From assembly GCF_018131185.1 (NCBI RefSeq), contig NZ_JAFCJE010000014.1, positions 1 through 64,000 of the forward strand: a stretch of DNA of 64,000 bases, written 5' to 3'. This DNA is from Bradyrhizobium diazoefficiens (GTDB lineage: Bacteria; Pseudomonadota; Alphaproteobacteria; Rhizobiales; Xanthobacteraceae). A model generated the notes under the pieces. The model worked only from the letters and a program-made list of their open reading frames with translations, had not been told where the DNA came from and searched no databases. Positions 52,901 to 60,814 of the stretch are shown piece by piece. A program made the translations under genes and the position numbers. Every line of letters begins with the position of its first letter. Position 1 is the stretch's first letter.

Positions 52901-52928
52901 GTAATGTAATGTTATAACATTACATTAC
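52901..52928. promoter_or_regulatory. Zur box: 28-bp perfect palindrome
   Basis: The two half-sites GTAATGTAATGTTA and TAACATTACATTAC are exact reverse complements meeting at the centre. It contains the alphaproteobacterial Zur core ATGTTATAACAT. It lies 64 bp upstream of the COG0523 GTPase start. With Zn-loaded Zur bound here, the GTPase operon would be repressed when zinc is sufficient. Confidence 0.85.
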
Positions 52929-53312
52929 GTGCACGAGCCTTCGTCAAGCCGTTTTGCGGCTCAGCTGGAATTCATGCGGGCATACAGGTGATTGATCTTT
53001 GCTCGGCACGGAGCAGTCGCGCGAAGGACACCTGCGGTGTTGACGATGGCATGAACTGAACATCGAGCAGGTTGCTCGTCACTGCGGCAGGGACACCAGC
53101 AGCCAGACGCCCAGCGCGTGAGCGATCAACAAAGCCGGCTGAGAGAGTTCTTTGCGATGTGAGAGGAGAGCCGAGATGAGCGGATGGTGCTGAGGCTCGC
53201 GCGCAAGAGCGTCACGCCCGATCCTTGGCCCGACCACCTGCTGAAGCGCTTCCGGGATGCTGTAGATCTCGTGCCGCCGACAATATCGACACGATCCTGG
53301 AATCTGGGTGCC
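52929..53312. other. Region with one weak open frame only
   Basis: Between the Zur box and the 40-residue gene there is no recognised gene. A minus-strand frame stays open from 53312 to 53079 and is listed separately as a doubtful CDS. Other frames on both strands lack ribosome sites or protein-like composition. Confidence 0.5.
53079..53237 (-). CDS. Doubtful small protein with hydrophobic C-terminus
   Basis: A 52-residue frame from a GTG at 53237. The encoded VVGPRIGRDALAREPQHHPL continues with ISALLSHRKELSQPALLIAH and ends in a hydrophobic ALGVWLLVSLPQ. Its codon pattern (mostly G or C in third position) and composition look protein-like. The same frame remains open further upstream to the stop of the 40-residue gene, with the plausible segment HEIYSIPEALQQ, but has no ATG, GTG or TTG there. 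It could be a real small gene with an unusual start, or a decayed one. Nothing else supports it. Confidence 0.3.
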   Translation of the reverse strand: MVGPRIGRDALAREPQHHPLISALLSHRKELSQPALLIAHALGVWLLVSLPQ

Positions 53313-53435
53313 TCAGAGACGTACGCCGGTTGTGGCAAACGCTTGCGCGACCGGCTCCTGGACTCGATTCAAGATCACCATCCCCGCAATCGCGATGACC
53401 AAGGCCGCGAGGCAGCCAAGAGAAAACGCTTTCAT
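53313..53435 (-). CDS. 40-residue membrane-anchored small protein
   Basis: Encodes MKAFSLGCLAALVIAIAGMV, then ILNRVQEPVAQAFATTGVRL. An N-terminal hydrophobic segment (5-22) works as a single membrane span or signal anchor, and a short polar tail ends with the distinctive VRL. GGAGG lies 7 nt before the ATG, which is strong support for translation. It is too short for usual gene finders. It lies about 90 nt downstream of the 78-residue membrane protein gene on the same strand and may be co-transcribed. I recall similar small proteins in Bradyrhizobium but cannot name a function. Confidence 0.65.
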   Translation of the reverse strand: MKAFSLGCLAALVIAIAGMVILNRVQEPVAQAFATTGVRL

Positions 53436-53525
53436 CCGCAGCCTCCATCGAAGATGCATCAAAGTACTTATACGACACGGCTTCCCGCGAGCAAGCTCGT
53501 TGATCGCATCAAGCCGCGAACGCTC

Positions 53526-53762
53526 CTACGGGCTCTTGAAGATGGGATCGGCGGAAAATGCATCGCCCATCAGGCCGAGGGACTGAAGCGTGGAGCGATT
53601 CCGGTCGACCTCCAGGATCGCGAGAAGAAGCGCAAGCACGACGGCAATGAGGATCAGCGCGGGCGAGGTGTCTCGGGAAGCGGGCTCCTGCGACCCGTCA
53701 AGCCCGCGCAAAGCGCGCAGTCGCGCCAGCATCTGCAAAAATGGCCGCGTTCGCCCCTGCAC
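53526..53762 (-). CDS. 78-residue single-span membrane protein (paralogue B)
   Basis: A 78-residue protein starting at a GTG with AAGGAGG 6 nt upstream. The N-terminal half is basic (VQGRTRPFLQMLARLRALRG), with one membrane span at about 35-50 (LILIAVVLALLLAILEVD) and a tail LQSLGLMGDAFSADPIFKSP. It has exactly the same length as the protein at 32944-33180 and aligns to it without a gap, sharing E51, D53, LQ-x-x-GL-x-G and the terminal DP-x-F-x-SP. Longer frames reaching 54248 overlap the plus-strand gene at 53914 and lack a ribosome site. Function unknown. Confidence 0.75.
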   Translation of the reverse strand: MQGRTRPFLQMLARLRALRGLDGSQEPASRDTSPALILIAVVLALLLAILEVDRNRSTLQSLGLMGDAFSADPIFKSP

Positions 53763-53913
53763 GCCGTCCTCCTTGACGTCACCAGACCAGCGGAAGCGTA
53801 GTGCCCGGCTCCCCGAGCACTCAAGCAGCATCTGCAAGGCCAGTCTGTTGCTGCGCACATTCCGGAACGGAAGCGGTGTCAGCTCGTTTGGTACGTGCAT
53901 CGGAGGATCCGAC

Positions 53914-54174
53914 GTGAAATTGCTGACGACCATTTTGTGCTTTGCAGCACTCTGCCTCTTCGAAAGCGCCTCCGCCCAGACCGCGCAACCCAACCCGTCT
54001 GCCGCGCAAACCCCTCCGGAGGATAAGGGGCAACGCCAGCCGCAAGGCTGGACGGGCCCCATCAACACCGGTTCGGGGGGCGCGCCCGCCGAAAGCCCCC
54101 AGGGGCAAAGTCCGCCGGGAATGCAGCCCGCGCCTGAGGGATCATCCAAGGTCACGACGGCACCGGCGAAGTAG
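53914..54174 (+). CDS. Small secreted Pro/Gly-rich protein
   Basis: An 86-residue protein starting at GTG with GGAGG 7 nt upstream. The signal peptide is about residues 1-21 (KLLTTILCFAALCLFESASA). The mature part is low-complexity and probably disordered (QTAQPNPSAAQTPPEDKGQR, QGWTGPINTGSGGAPAESPQ). Upstream in-frame sequence to 53590 is antisense to paralogue B and not credible. It lies 73 nt before the WD40-cytochrome c gene on the same strand, so it may be co-expressed. No functional motif. Confidence 0.7.
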   Translation: MKLLTTILCFAALCLFESASAQTAQPNPSAAQTPPEDKGQRQPQGWTGPINTGSGGAPAESPQGQSPPGMQPAPEGSSKVTTAPAK

Positions 54175-54247
54175 ATCGGATATTCATCTCCGCCTGCTGT
54201 TCTGGCAATCTCGAGGGCATCAACGTGACCAGGGCCGGTGAGGGGCA

Positions 54248-55537
54248 ATGAGGTTACCTTTCTGCGCGGGTGGCGCCGCAGTCCTGTGGGCCATCGTCGC
54301 AGTATCGCCCGTGCATGCCGACATGGCGGGACATGGCGGCCCGGTCCGGGCGCTTGCTGTTTCCCTCGATGGGAATGAGCTCTTGTCCGGCGGCTTCGAC
54401 ACAGCGGCCATTCGTTGGTCGCTGGAGACGGACACGGCGGAGCAGGTGCTGCGGTATCATGCCGATGCCGTCAATGCGGTCGCCTTCCTCAAGGACGGCC
54501 GCATGGTCACGGCAGGTGCCGATGCACGCATTGCGGTGTGGACGGTCGGTCGGCAGCAGCCGGACCGGGTGCTCGAGGGACATGAAGGGCCGATCGTCGC
54601 GCTGGCGGCTTCTCCCGAGGGGACGCTTCTCGCATCAGCTTCCTGGGATCGCACGGTGCGGCTGTGGTCGCTGTCGGACGGCACCTCGCGCGTGCTCGCA
54701 GGGCATTCGCAGAACGTCAACGGTGTCGCGTTCACGCCGGACGGCAAGTCGTTGATCAGCGTCGGCTATGATCTGACGATGCGCATCTGGCGTTTGCCGG
54801 ACGGTCAGCCGGAAATCGTGACCTTGCCGGCGCCGCTCAATGCCGTGGCCGTGGCGCCGGATGGAGAAATCGTTACAGGCGCGGTCGATGGCATGGTGCG
54901 CATGCTGACCACGGACGGCAAGATCAGCGGCGAGGTCGCGGCCGGCACGACACCGGTGGTGGCCGTGACGATCTCGGCGGACGGCGCGTTAATTGCCGCG
55001 GCCGGCATCGGCGGCACGGTAGCCATCATCGACCGCAAGTCGCGCAGCCTGCTGCGCACGCTGATCGAGCCTCGACTTCCGGTTTGGTCGGTCGCTTTCC
55101 TGCCAGATCACGAGACGCTGATCACGGGTGGTGCGGACGGCAAGATCCGGCGCTGGAATGCGCGTACGGGCAGCCCGATCAGCTCAGGCCAACCAGGCAA
55201 AGCGGCTGATCCGCTGGCGACCTATGCTGGCGATCACGGTGCGGAGGTATTTCGTGCGTGCGTTGCCTGTCACACGCTGTCGGACAAGGAGGTTCAGCGT
55301 GCGGGTCCGACGCTTGCGGGACTCTATGGCCGCAAGATCGCATCGCTCCCGGGCTATCGTTTCTCCGAGGCACTGAAGACGATGGACATCATCTGGACGC
55401 CGGAGACGGTCGCAAAGTTGTTCGAAGTCGGACCGAACACTTACACGCCCGGGACGAAGATGCCGGAGCAGCGCATCGGTTCGGCCGAGGATCGCCGCGC
55501 ATTGACCGACTTCCTTGGTCGCGCCACGTCGCGGTAA
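54248..55537 (+). CDS. Periplasmic WD40-cytochrome c fusion protein
   Basis: A 429-residue exported protein. A signal peptide (about 1-24) precedes a seven-bladed WD40 propeller (about 27-305, blades ending in patterns such as DTAAIRWSLE, DARIAVWTVG, DRTVRLWSLS and DGKIRRWNAR). A class I cytochrome c domain follows (about 322-429). The haem motif is C338-V-A-C-H342 in FRACVACHTLS, and Met405 in PGTKMPEQ is the likely axial ligand; AGPTLAGLYGRKIASLPGY is typical of monohaem cytochrome c. It would be an electron carrier with a protein-binding platform. Its partner is unknown; the formate dehydrogenase locus begins 340 nt downstream. Confidence 0.88.
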   Translation: MRLPFCAGGAAVLWAIVAVSPVHADMAGHGGPVRALAVSLDGNELLSGGFDTAAIRWSLETDTAEQVLRYHADAVNAVAFLKDGRMVTAGADARIAVWTVGRQQPDRVLEGHEGPIVALAASPEGTLLASASWDRTVRLWSLSDGTSRVLAGHSQNVNGVAFTPDGKSLISVGYDLTMRIWRLPDGQPEIVTLPAPLNAVAVAPDGEIVTGAVDGMVRMLTTDGKISGEVAAGTTPVVAVTISADGALIAAAGIGGTVAIIDRKSRSLLRTLIEPRLPVWSVAFLPDHETLITGGADGKIRRWNARTGSPISSGQPGKAADPLATYAGDHGAEVFRACVACHTLSDKEVQRAGPTLAGLYGRKIASLPGYRFSEALKTMDIIWTPETVAKLFEVGPNTYTPGTKMPEQRIGSAEDRRALTDFLGRATSR

Positions 55538-55544
55538 CCGCCTC

Positions 55545-55844
55545 TCAGATCGAGTCCCAATTGTCCATCGGGAGATCCCTCATCTCCGGATGCTGCTTGA
55601 GGATCTGAATGACGTCGATGACGGGATGCTCCTTCAGCGCTTCCGCAACGCAGTGATTGACGTATTTCCGGCGCGACAGCCACGCGATTTTCTTGCCCTT
55701 GGCTTCGGCCTTGCAGGCGACAATGGCCTGTTTCACCGCGGTCTTTTGCGCCTTGGTCAGGGGAGGGGCGGCGGCTTCGGCTGATCCGCCGGCAACAGCA
55801 ATCGAGATCATGCACGTCGACAGAGCTGCGATGAAACGAGACAT
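55545..55844 (-). CDS. Small periplasmic protein of unknown function
   Basis: A 99-residue protein with a signal peptide (about 1-24, ending GGSAEA). The mature part is basic and helical with two cysteines (VACKAEAKGKKIAW, YVNHCVAEALKEHP) that may form a disulfide or bind a ligand, and an acidic C-terminus (MRDLPMDNWDSI). It lies 33 nt downstream of the polyferredoxin gene on the same strand and might be its operon partner. It is convergent with the WD40-cytochrome gene with only 7 nt between stops. No family recognised. Confidence 0.7.
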   Translation of the reverse strand: MSRFIAALSTCMISIAVAGGSAEAAAPPLTKAQKTAVKQAIVACKAEAKGKKIAWLSRRKYVNHCVAEALKEHPVIDVIQILKQHPEMRDLPMDNWDSI

Positions 55845-55877
55845 GGTGATGCTTCCTTGGTTTCCGACCCTGCGAGA

Positions 55878-57971
55878 TTATCCGTTGTTGTCCTTGCCCT
55901 CGCGCTGGCGCAAATAGTCGTCCGTGGTGCGCGGTGGCGTTCGTTCGGGAACGCCCTTGAACGGATCGAATTGCTGTTCGCTCATGACGATGACGCGGCA
56001 GTCGGCACACATCCTGAGTGCCGCGACGCGCTTGTCGCCCGCCGGATACATCCAGTGCCGGCCTTCGAGCTTGGCGGCGATGCGGTCGATCGTGCTCTTG
56101 ACGCCGAAGGCCGTGCCGCAGCGGACGCAGTGAGCGGGCTCTTCTTCCTTGATGATCACGGCGGAAGCGCGCGCCGCGCGGAAATCGATCTGCGGCTTGA
56201 GACTGATGACCTTCTCCGGACATGTGCTCTGGCACAGGCCGCATTGCACGCAGGCATCCTCGACGAATTTCAGCACGGGGCGCTCGGGATCGTCGCGCAG
56301 CGCGCCGGTCGGGCAGGCCGAGACGCAAGAGAGGCACAGGGTGCAGCCGCCGGTATCGACACTGATCGCGCCGACCGGCGCCCCCGGCGGCAACGCGATC
56401 ACGTCCACGGGTGTCGGCGCCAGGCGGTGCAGCTCGCTCAGTCCGAATCGCAAGAGGTCGCGCCGCTTGCCGACAGTCTTGAAGGTCGCGGGCGTCGCGA
56501 CGGCGGCGAGCGTGCCGATCTCCGTCAGATGTGCGCTGAGCACATCAGGATCGTCCGTTTCGATCGTGGCGAGGCGACGGCCGGCAAATCCGAGACCGCT
56601 GAGGATGGCCTCGGCCATGCCGATCGTCTGCAACAATCCCGTCAAATCGTGCCGCGGCTTGGCACGCAGCAAGAACCGCACCGCCGATACGCCATAAGCA
56701 AACGCGCCGACGATCGCCTCCAGTCCGAGCTGCGTGAGCTCGTTGAGGGCAAAGGGAAGCACGTTCGCCGGCAGGCCGTCGCCATGTCGCGCCAGGGCAT
56801 CGATCAACGGCGTGCCGTGCGGGTTGTCATGAAGGAGCAGCACGGCATTCGTGCCGCCGGCCTCGTGGTAGGCGAGCAGCATGGCGCGAATGCGATGGAG
56901 CTGCGTATCGGCCGGCGGCAGCGTGTAGGCCGCGGCGCCGGTCGGGCACGCGGCGGCGCATTGGCCGCAGCCCGCGCAGATGTTCGGATCGATTGCGACA
57001 TGATTGCCGGCGGGCGTGATCGCGCCGGTCGGGCAGAGGTCGAGGCAGCGATGGCATCCCGTGCGCTTCGAGCGCGAATGAGCGCAGAGACTGGGCGTCA
57101 CGTCGACATATTTCGGCTTGTCGAAGCTGCCGACGAGGTCGCGCGCGGTCAGCACGGTGCGCAGTATCGCCGTCGGATCGTTCGGATCCGCGCGAAGATA
57201 GCCGTCGCGCAGCTCGTGGGCAGGAAATAGCGGCATCCCGCCGGAGAGATCGAGCACGATATCGCAACGCGAGGTGACCCCGCTCCGCGCCGCGTCCAAT
57301 ACGAAGCGGTCACGCGAGGAGGGGCGGGGACGCGCATAATCGTCGATCGAAAGCTCGAAGGCGCCGAAATGTCCCTTCGCGGAGCGGACCGTTCCCTTCA
57401 CGATCGGGAAGACCGTGGCTGTCGGCGGCACTATCCCGTCGAGCTGCTTCAACATCACCGTGACGTCGAGGTGATCGGCAAGCAGGCGGCCGGCCTCGAT
57501 CGCGGCCTCATTGCGCCCGTAGATCAGGACCACACCTTCGCTCGACAAGGTGACGAGCGGATAGTCCGGGATCGGGATGGACGCGGACGCGAGCAGGGCA
57601 GCCATTTTTGCTCCGGCTCGGGCGCCGTCGTGCGACCATCCCGCTGTCTCGCGAATGTTGACGAAGCTGATCGGCTCGGGGCGTTCGCCGGCCTCATCCG
57701 CGAATTGTGTCGCCTGTTGCGTGCAGGCGACCGTCAGTGCGCCGCCGGCGACGGCTGCCGCGCGGAAGTGATCGAGCTCGGTACCGCAGAGATGGCGGAA
57801 ACCTCTGATCTCGCTGTTGGAACATCCGCGCTTGATCGCGGCCACGTCGAGACGCATCGTGTCTTCGCACGAGCAGATCAGGACGGTCTTCGAGGGCTGC
57901 TCCAGGTTAACCCCTCCGCCATTTGGACGACGACGACGGACTCGCGCCGCCCTTTCGTCTCGTATAAACAT
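55878..57971 (-). CDS. Polyferredoxin-like 4Fe-4S protein of the formate dehydrogenase locus
   Basis: Up to 697 residues. The N-terminal ICSCEDTMRLD motif is followed by a central region and four ferredoxin-type clusters: GCHRCLDLCPTGAI, NICAGCGQCAAACPTGA, GGCTLCLSCVSACPTGAL and DACVQCGLCQSTCPEKVI. A possible zinc knuckle follows (HCVRCGTAFG ... MCADC). No signal peptide, so it is cytoplasmic and probably passes electrons. The start is uncertain: ATG 57971 has no ribosome site, whereas a CTG at 57905 has GGAGG about 7 nt upstream and begins just before the conserved ICSCEDTM. It is divergent from the accessory operon at 58007 and therefore likely co-regulated. Confidence 0.85.
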   Translation of the reverse strand: MFIRDERAARVRRRRPNGGGVNLEQPSKTVLICSCEDTMRLDVAAIKRGCSNSEIRGFRHLCGTELDHFRAAAVAGGALTVACTQQATQFADEAGERPEPISFVNIRETAGWSHDGARAGAKMAALLASASIPIPDYPLVTLSSEGVVLIYGRNEAAIEAGRLLADHLDVTVMLKQLDGIVPPTATVFPIVKGTVRSAKGHFGAFELSIDDYARPRPSSRDRFVLDAARSGVTSRCDIVLDLSGGMPLFPAHELRDGYLRADPNDPTAILRTVLTARDLVGSFDKPKYVDVTPSLCAHSRSKRTGCHRCLDLCPTGAITPAGNHVAIDPNICAGCGQCAAACPTGAAAYTLPPADTQLHRIRAMLLAYHEAGGTNAVLLLHDNPHGTPLIDALARHGDGLPANVLPFALNELTQLGLEAIVGAFAYGVSAVRFLLRAKPRHDLTGLLQTIGMAEAILSGLGFAGRRLATIETDDPDVLSAHLTEIGTLAAVATPATFKTVGKRRDLLRFGLSELHRLAPTPVDVIALPPGAPVGAISVDTGGCTLCLSCVSACPTGALRDDPERPVLKFVEDACVQCGLCQSTCPEKVISLKPQIDFRAARASAVIIKEEEPAHCVRCGTAFGVKSTIDRIAAKLEGRHWMYPAGDKRVAALRMCADCRVIVMSEQQFDPFKGVPERTPPRTTDDYLRQREGKDNNG

Positions 57972-58006
57972 TATCCATCGGGAAGAAAAGGAAAGCGGAG
58001 AACGGT

Positions 58007-58762
58007 CTGTCCTCGACCTTAGTCAGCCACGTTTCCCTGGCGGAACCGATTCACCTGCCGCCGCCGTTCACATTGGTGCGGCTGCGCGAGAGTGGCGACG
58101 CTTTTGCCCACGCATGCCGCATTGCACCGGAGAGTGGCGCCGGGACGCTCGTCTATGTCGGCCGCTTCGACCTGGCGGAGTTCGCGGTGGTGCTCGAGCC
58201 GGCCGAGCCGCTGCGCAGCGCGCGGCGCGCAATCTACGCCGGCATGGTCGCGCTCACTGATGCCTTGCGCGCCTACGCGCCGCCGAGCAAGCCCATCACG
58301 ATCGGCTGGCCGGACGCGGTCAGGATCGACGGAGGCTTGATTGGCGGCGGGCGCTTGGGTTGGCCCGTCGCGGCCAATGAGGAGGCGGCGCCGCCATGGC
58401 TGGTGTTCGGCGCGATGATCCGGACGGTCGCCATGAACGACGAGGAGCCGGGTGTCCATCCGCTTGCCTCGGCGCTCGATCAGGAGGGCTTTGGCGAAAC
58501 TGGTGCGGCGCAGATCACCGAGAGTTTTGCCCGGCACCTGATGCTGGCGTTCGACGGCTGGCGGGCCGATGGCTTTGACGGCGTCGCGCGCGAATATCTG
58601 TCCCGCATGCCGCGCGAACGGCAGACCGTCCAGCGCATCGACGATGACGGTGATCTCCTCACGCGCCGGATCGGGGCGGGCACGATTGAACGTCGGAATC
58701 TCGTGCCGGCGCTCGCGATCCCGTCCTGGTTCGATCCGGCGCTCGGGGGGCCGCGGCGATGA
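58007..58762 (+). CDS. Biotin/lipoate-protein-ligase-like protein
   Basis: About 251 residues, related to the biotin/lipoate A/B protein ligase family. Parts seen are LPPPFTLVRLRESGDAFAHA, LAEFAVVLEPAEPLRSARRA, ITIGWPDAVRIDGGLIGGGR and WLVFGAMIRTVAMNDEEPGV. The LPPPFTLVRLRE segment belongs to the family N-terminus as I remember it, yet no ATG, GTG or TTG lies before it in frame; a CTG at 58007 has GGAG 6 nt upstream. A TTG at 58073 would remove the LPPPFT part. First gene of five coupled by 4-bp overlaps. Its substrate is unknown; it may modify or assist formate dehydrogenase. Confidence 0.75.
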   Translation: MSSTLVSHVSLAEPIHLPPPFTLVRLRESGDAFAHACRIAPESGAGTLVYVGRFDLAEFAVVLEPAEPLRSARRAIYAGMVALTDALRAYAPPSKPITIGWPDAVRIDGGLIGGGRLGWPVAANEEAAPPWLVFGAMIRTVAMNDEEPGVHPLASALDQEGFGETGAAQITESFARHLMLAFDGWRADGFDGVAREYLSRMPRERQTVQRIDDDGDLLTRRIGAGTIERRNLVPALAIPSWFDPALGGPRR

Positions 58763-59298
58763 AGCTCCTGCGGACCATCGCGCTCGATCCTTCCGATACA
58801 TTCGTGTTCGACGCGGCGGCGGAGCCGGGCGAATGGGCCGTCTCCGGTGCCTTCCGCTTCTGGGATTGCGATGTAGCGACGCTCGAAGGCAAGGCGCGCG
58901 CGGCGTTTCGCGGCGGTTTCCTCGGGGTCCAATCCTGGGGCTGGTCGACGCTGGCGCAGATCGTTCCGGCGACCGAGGACGATTATCGCAGCCTGGTCGA
59001 TCTCCTGGCCAGGCAACTTGTCGATCGCTTCGGTGCGCCGGACGTGGCGACCGCGAAGGCGGCGGCAGAAGAGGAGGTGGCGTTCTCCCAGTCGCTTTGC
59101 AGCCATCCGATCAGCTCGCTTATTGCAGTGCACCGCGCGGTGAGCGAGGGCGAGATCCGCGAGTCTTTCCGCCGGCTGCAACTTCGCGAGGGGCAGGGAC
59201 ACGGCAAGGCGTTCTCGTTCATGGAAATGGAGGATGAGGTCGAGCCTGACGGCAGTCTCAGGCTTGCGGATCTGGGCCGGGGACCAACTGTCAGATGA
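58759..59298 (+). CDS. DUF6505-type protein of the formate dehydrogenase locus
   Basis: A 179-residue cytoplasmic protein without known domains. Conserved-looking parts are MKLLRTIALDPSDTFVFDAA, GEWAVSGAFRFWDCDVATLE, AFRGGFLGVQSWGWSTLAQI and an acidic C-terminus. It starts within the stop of the ligase-like gene (ATGA) and ends in the start of the next one (ATGA). I label it DUF6505 from its recalled association with this locus; function is unknown. The strict coupling suggests it acts in stoichiometric relation with its neighbours. Confidence 0.7.
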   Translation: MKLLRTIALDPSDTFVFDAAAEPGEWAVSGAFRFWDCDVATLEGKARAAFRGGFLGVQSWGWSTLAQIVPATEDDYRSLVDLLARQLVDRFGAPDVATAKAAAEEEVAFSQSLCSHPISSLIAVHRAVSEGEIRESFRRLQLREGQGHGKAFSFMEMEDEVEPDGSLRLADLGRGPTVR

Positions 59299-60302
59299 AC
59301 GATTTCTGGATCGCCTGCGGCCATCATCTGCTCGATCGCGACGAAGGGGGCGGACTTCGTGTCACCGATGAATTCCTCAAGGCCTATTTTGCCCGCCCCG
59401 AATTGATGCCGCCGGAGGATGCGTGCCCGGTCGAACGCCGGTTGCACCGCGAGCTGCTCGCCGATCCGCGTCAGGCGGTCGGCGCCGACGAGATTGCCGC
59501 GCTTGTCGACCCCGATGCCCGGGAGAACTGGCAGTTCGTGCTGGGGTTTCGCGATCTATTGTTGCGGCATCCGACGCTCGAAGCCGCTTATCTCGCGTCG
59601 GTACGATCCGGCGGGGGTAACCTTCCGCCGCTCTTCGTCAACCAGCTCCTGCACGTCATTCTGCGTAACGCGCTCGACGGCTGCGACGATCCGTTCGTGC
59701 TGCGCGCGGCCGAGCTGTTCTTCCGGATTCAGCGGGTCCTGCCGCATGAACAGGCCGTGCTGCTCGGCGACGAGGAGGTCGTGGGCGGCCGGAGCCCGAC
59801 CCCGGTGCTGTCCCTGATGTCGATGCTGGGAGCCACCACCGATGCGGTGGTCGACGTGCTGAGCGAAGAGAATGCCGACGCCTATTGGCAGCGCAGCGAC
59901 CAGTTCGACATGGCTCTCGACCTCACGGCCGGCGGACGCGGACCGGTTGCGCTGGCACAGGTGATGACGCGCTGGATATCTCATCTGCTCGGCATCGACG
60001 TCATGATTGAGCCGCTGCGCGCGCTGAAGGACGAAAAGCTCACCTGGTATGTCGGGCTCGACGCCGACGCCACCAGGCTCGGGGACCGCCTCTGGCACGG
60101 CGAGGAGCTCGACCAGCGCAGCGCCGACCGGGTGCTCGCACTGTTCCGGCTGACCTTTGCGGACTCGAGCCGCGCGCTCGACGATGTCAGGGGCGAGCCG
60201 GTCTACTTGATCTTGTCGATGACGGCGGACCAGAAGGTTCGGTTGAAACCGCAGAATCTGCTGACCGGACTACCGGTGAAGGGCCCGGAGATGGCGACAT
60301 GA
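59295..60302 (+). CDS. DUF6352-type protein of the formate dehydrogenase locus
   Basis: A 335-residue cytoplasmic protein, mostly helical. It opens with MNDFWIACGHHLLDRDEGGG and LRVTDEFLKAYFARPELMPP, has a central NLPPLFVNQLLHVILRNALD, GATTDAVVDVLSEENADAYW, and a C-terminal LTWYVGLDADATRLGDRLWH. His-His and acidic residues at the N-terminus could bind metal, but nothing proves it. I assign DUF6352 from memory of the locus; there is no functional assignment. Both ends overlap neighbouring genes by 4 bp. Confidence 0.75.
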   Translation: MNDFWIACGHHLLDRDEGGGLRVTDEFLKAYFARPELMPPEDACPVERRLHRELLADPRQAVGADEIAALVDPDARENWQFVLGFRDLLLRHPTLEAAYLASVRSGGGNLPPLFVNQLLHVILRNALDGCDDPFVLRAAELFFRIQRVLPHEQAVLLGDEEVVGGRSPTPVLSLMSMLGATTDAVVDVLSEENADAYWQRSDQFDMALDLTAGGRGPVALAQVMTRWISHLLGIDVMIEPLRALKDEKLTWYVGLDADATRLGDRLWHGEELDQRSADRVLALFRLTFADSSRALDDVRGEPVYLILSMTADQKVRLKPQNLLTGLPVKGPEMAT

Positions 60303-60814
60303 GCCCTGCGGCGCGGCCCTTATTGTCGATTGCCATCGGTGTCGTGGTCGAGCGGCGCAAGGCCGATTCGCCTTGGGTCGATTTCGTCTGGCGCGCGATC
60401 GCTGTTTTGCCGGACGAGCCGGACACGCGACCCTGGACCTTGCTGCGCGAGCAGGAGGGCTCGACCCTGTTCTACGCCGGGCGTGGGACCGTAGATCTCT
60501 ATCCATCCGAGACGGCGCGCTATCGCGACAATCTGGCTTCCGGTCATCCGAGCATATGGACCGTGCTGTCGCCTTCGGAGGGCGTGTGGCCCTATGCGGT
60601 CGCCGCGGTGACCGCCGATCCCGCGGAGGGCGAGGGCTTTACCGAAGCCGCCGACAATCTCGTCGAAGCGGTGCCGATGCCCGAGGTGCTGCGCGAGGCA
60701 ATTGAAAGCTTCGTGGCCGAGCACCATGTCGAGCGGGAATTCGTCAAACGCAAGCGGCGCCGCGCCGACCCGGAGGCGCTGGCGCGGCGCGAACATGAGG
60801 GCGGACAGGAATGA
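60299..60814 (+). CDS. DUF3305 protein of the formate dehydrogenase locus
   Basis: A 171-residue cytoplasmic protein. The typical DUF3305 opening is LLSIAIGVVVERRKADSPWV, followed by DFVWRAIAVLPDEPDTRPWT, FYAGRGTVDLYPSETARYRD and a central GVWPYAVAAVTADPAEGEGF. The C-terminus is strongly basic, then acidic (REFVKRKRRRADPEALARRE). It overlaps the genes on both sides by 4 bp. The family is known mainly from its place beside formate dehydrogenase and DUF3306 genes; no biochemical role is known to me. Confidence 0.85.
   Translation: MSPAARPLLSIAIGVVVERRKADSPWVDFVWRAIAVLPDEPDTRPWTLLREQEGSTLFYAGRGTVDLYPSETARYRDNLASGHPSIWTVLSPSEGVWPYAVAAVTADPAEGEGFTEAADNLVEAVPMPEVLREAIESFVAEHHVEREFVKRKRRRADPEALARREHEGGQE

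Noticed and set aside
53184..53801. A 205-codon plus-strand open frame
   Set aside because: It is antisense to two minus-strand small genes that have strong ribosome sites and membrane segments.
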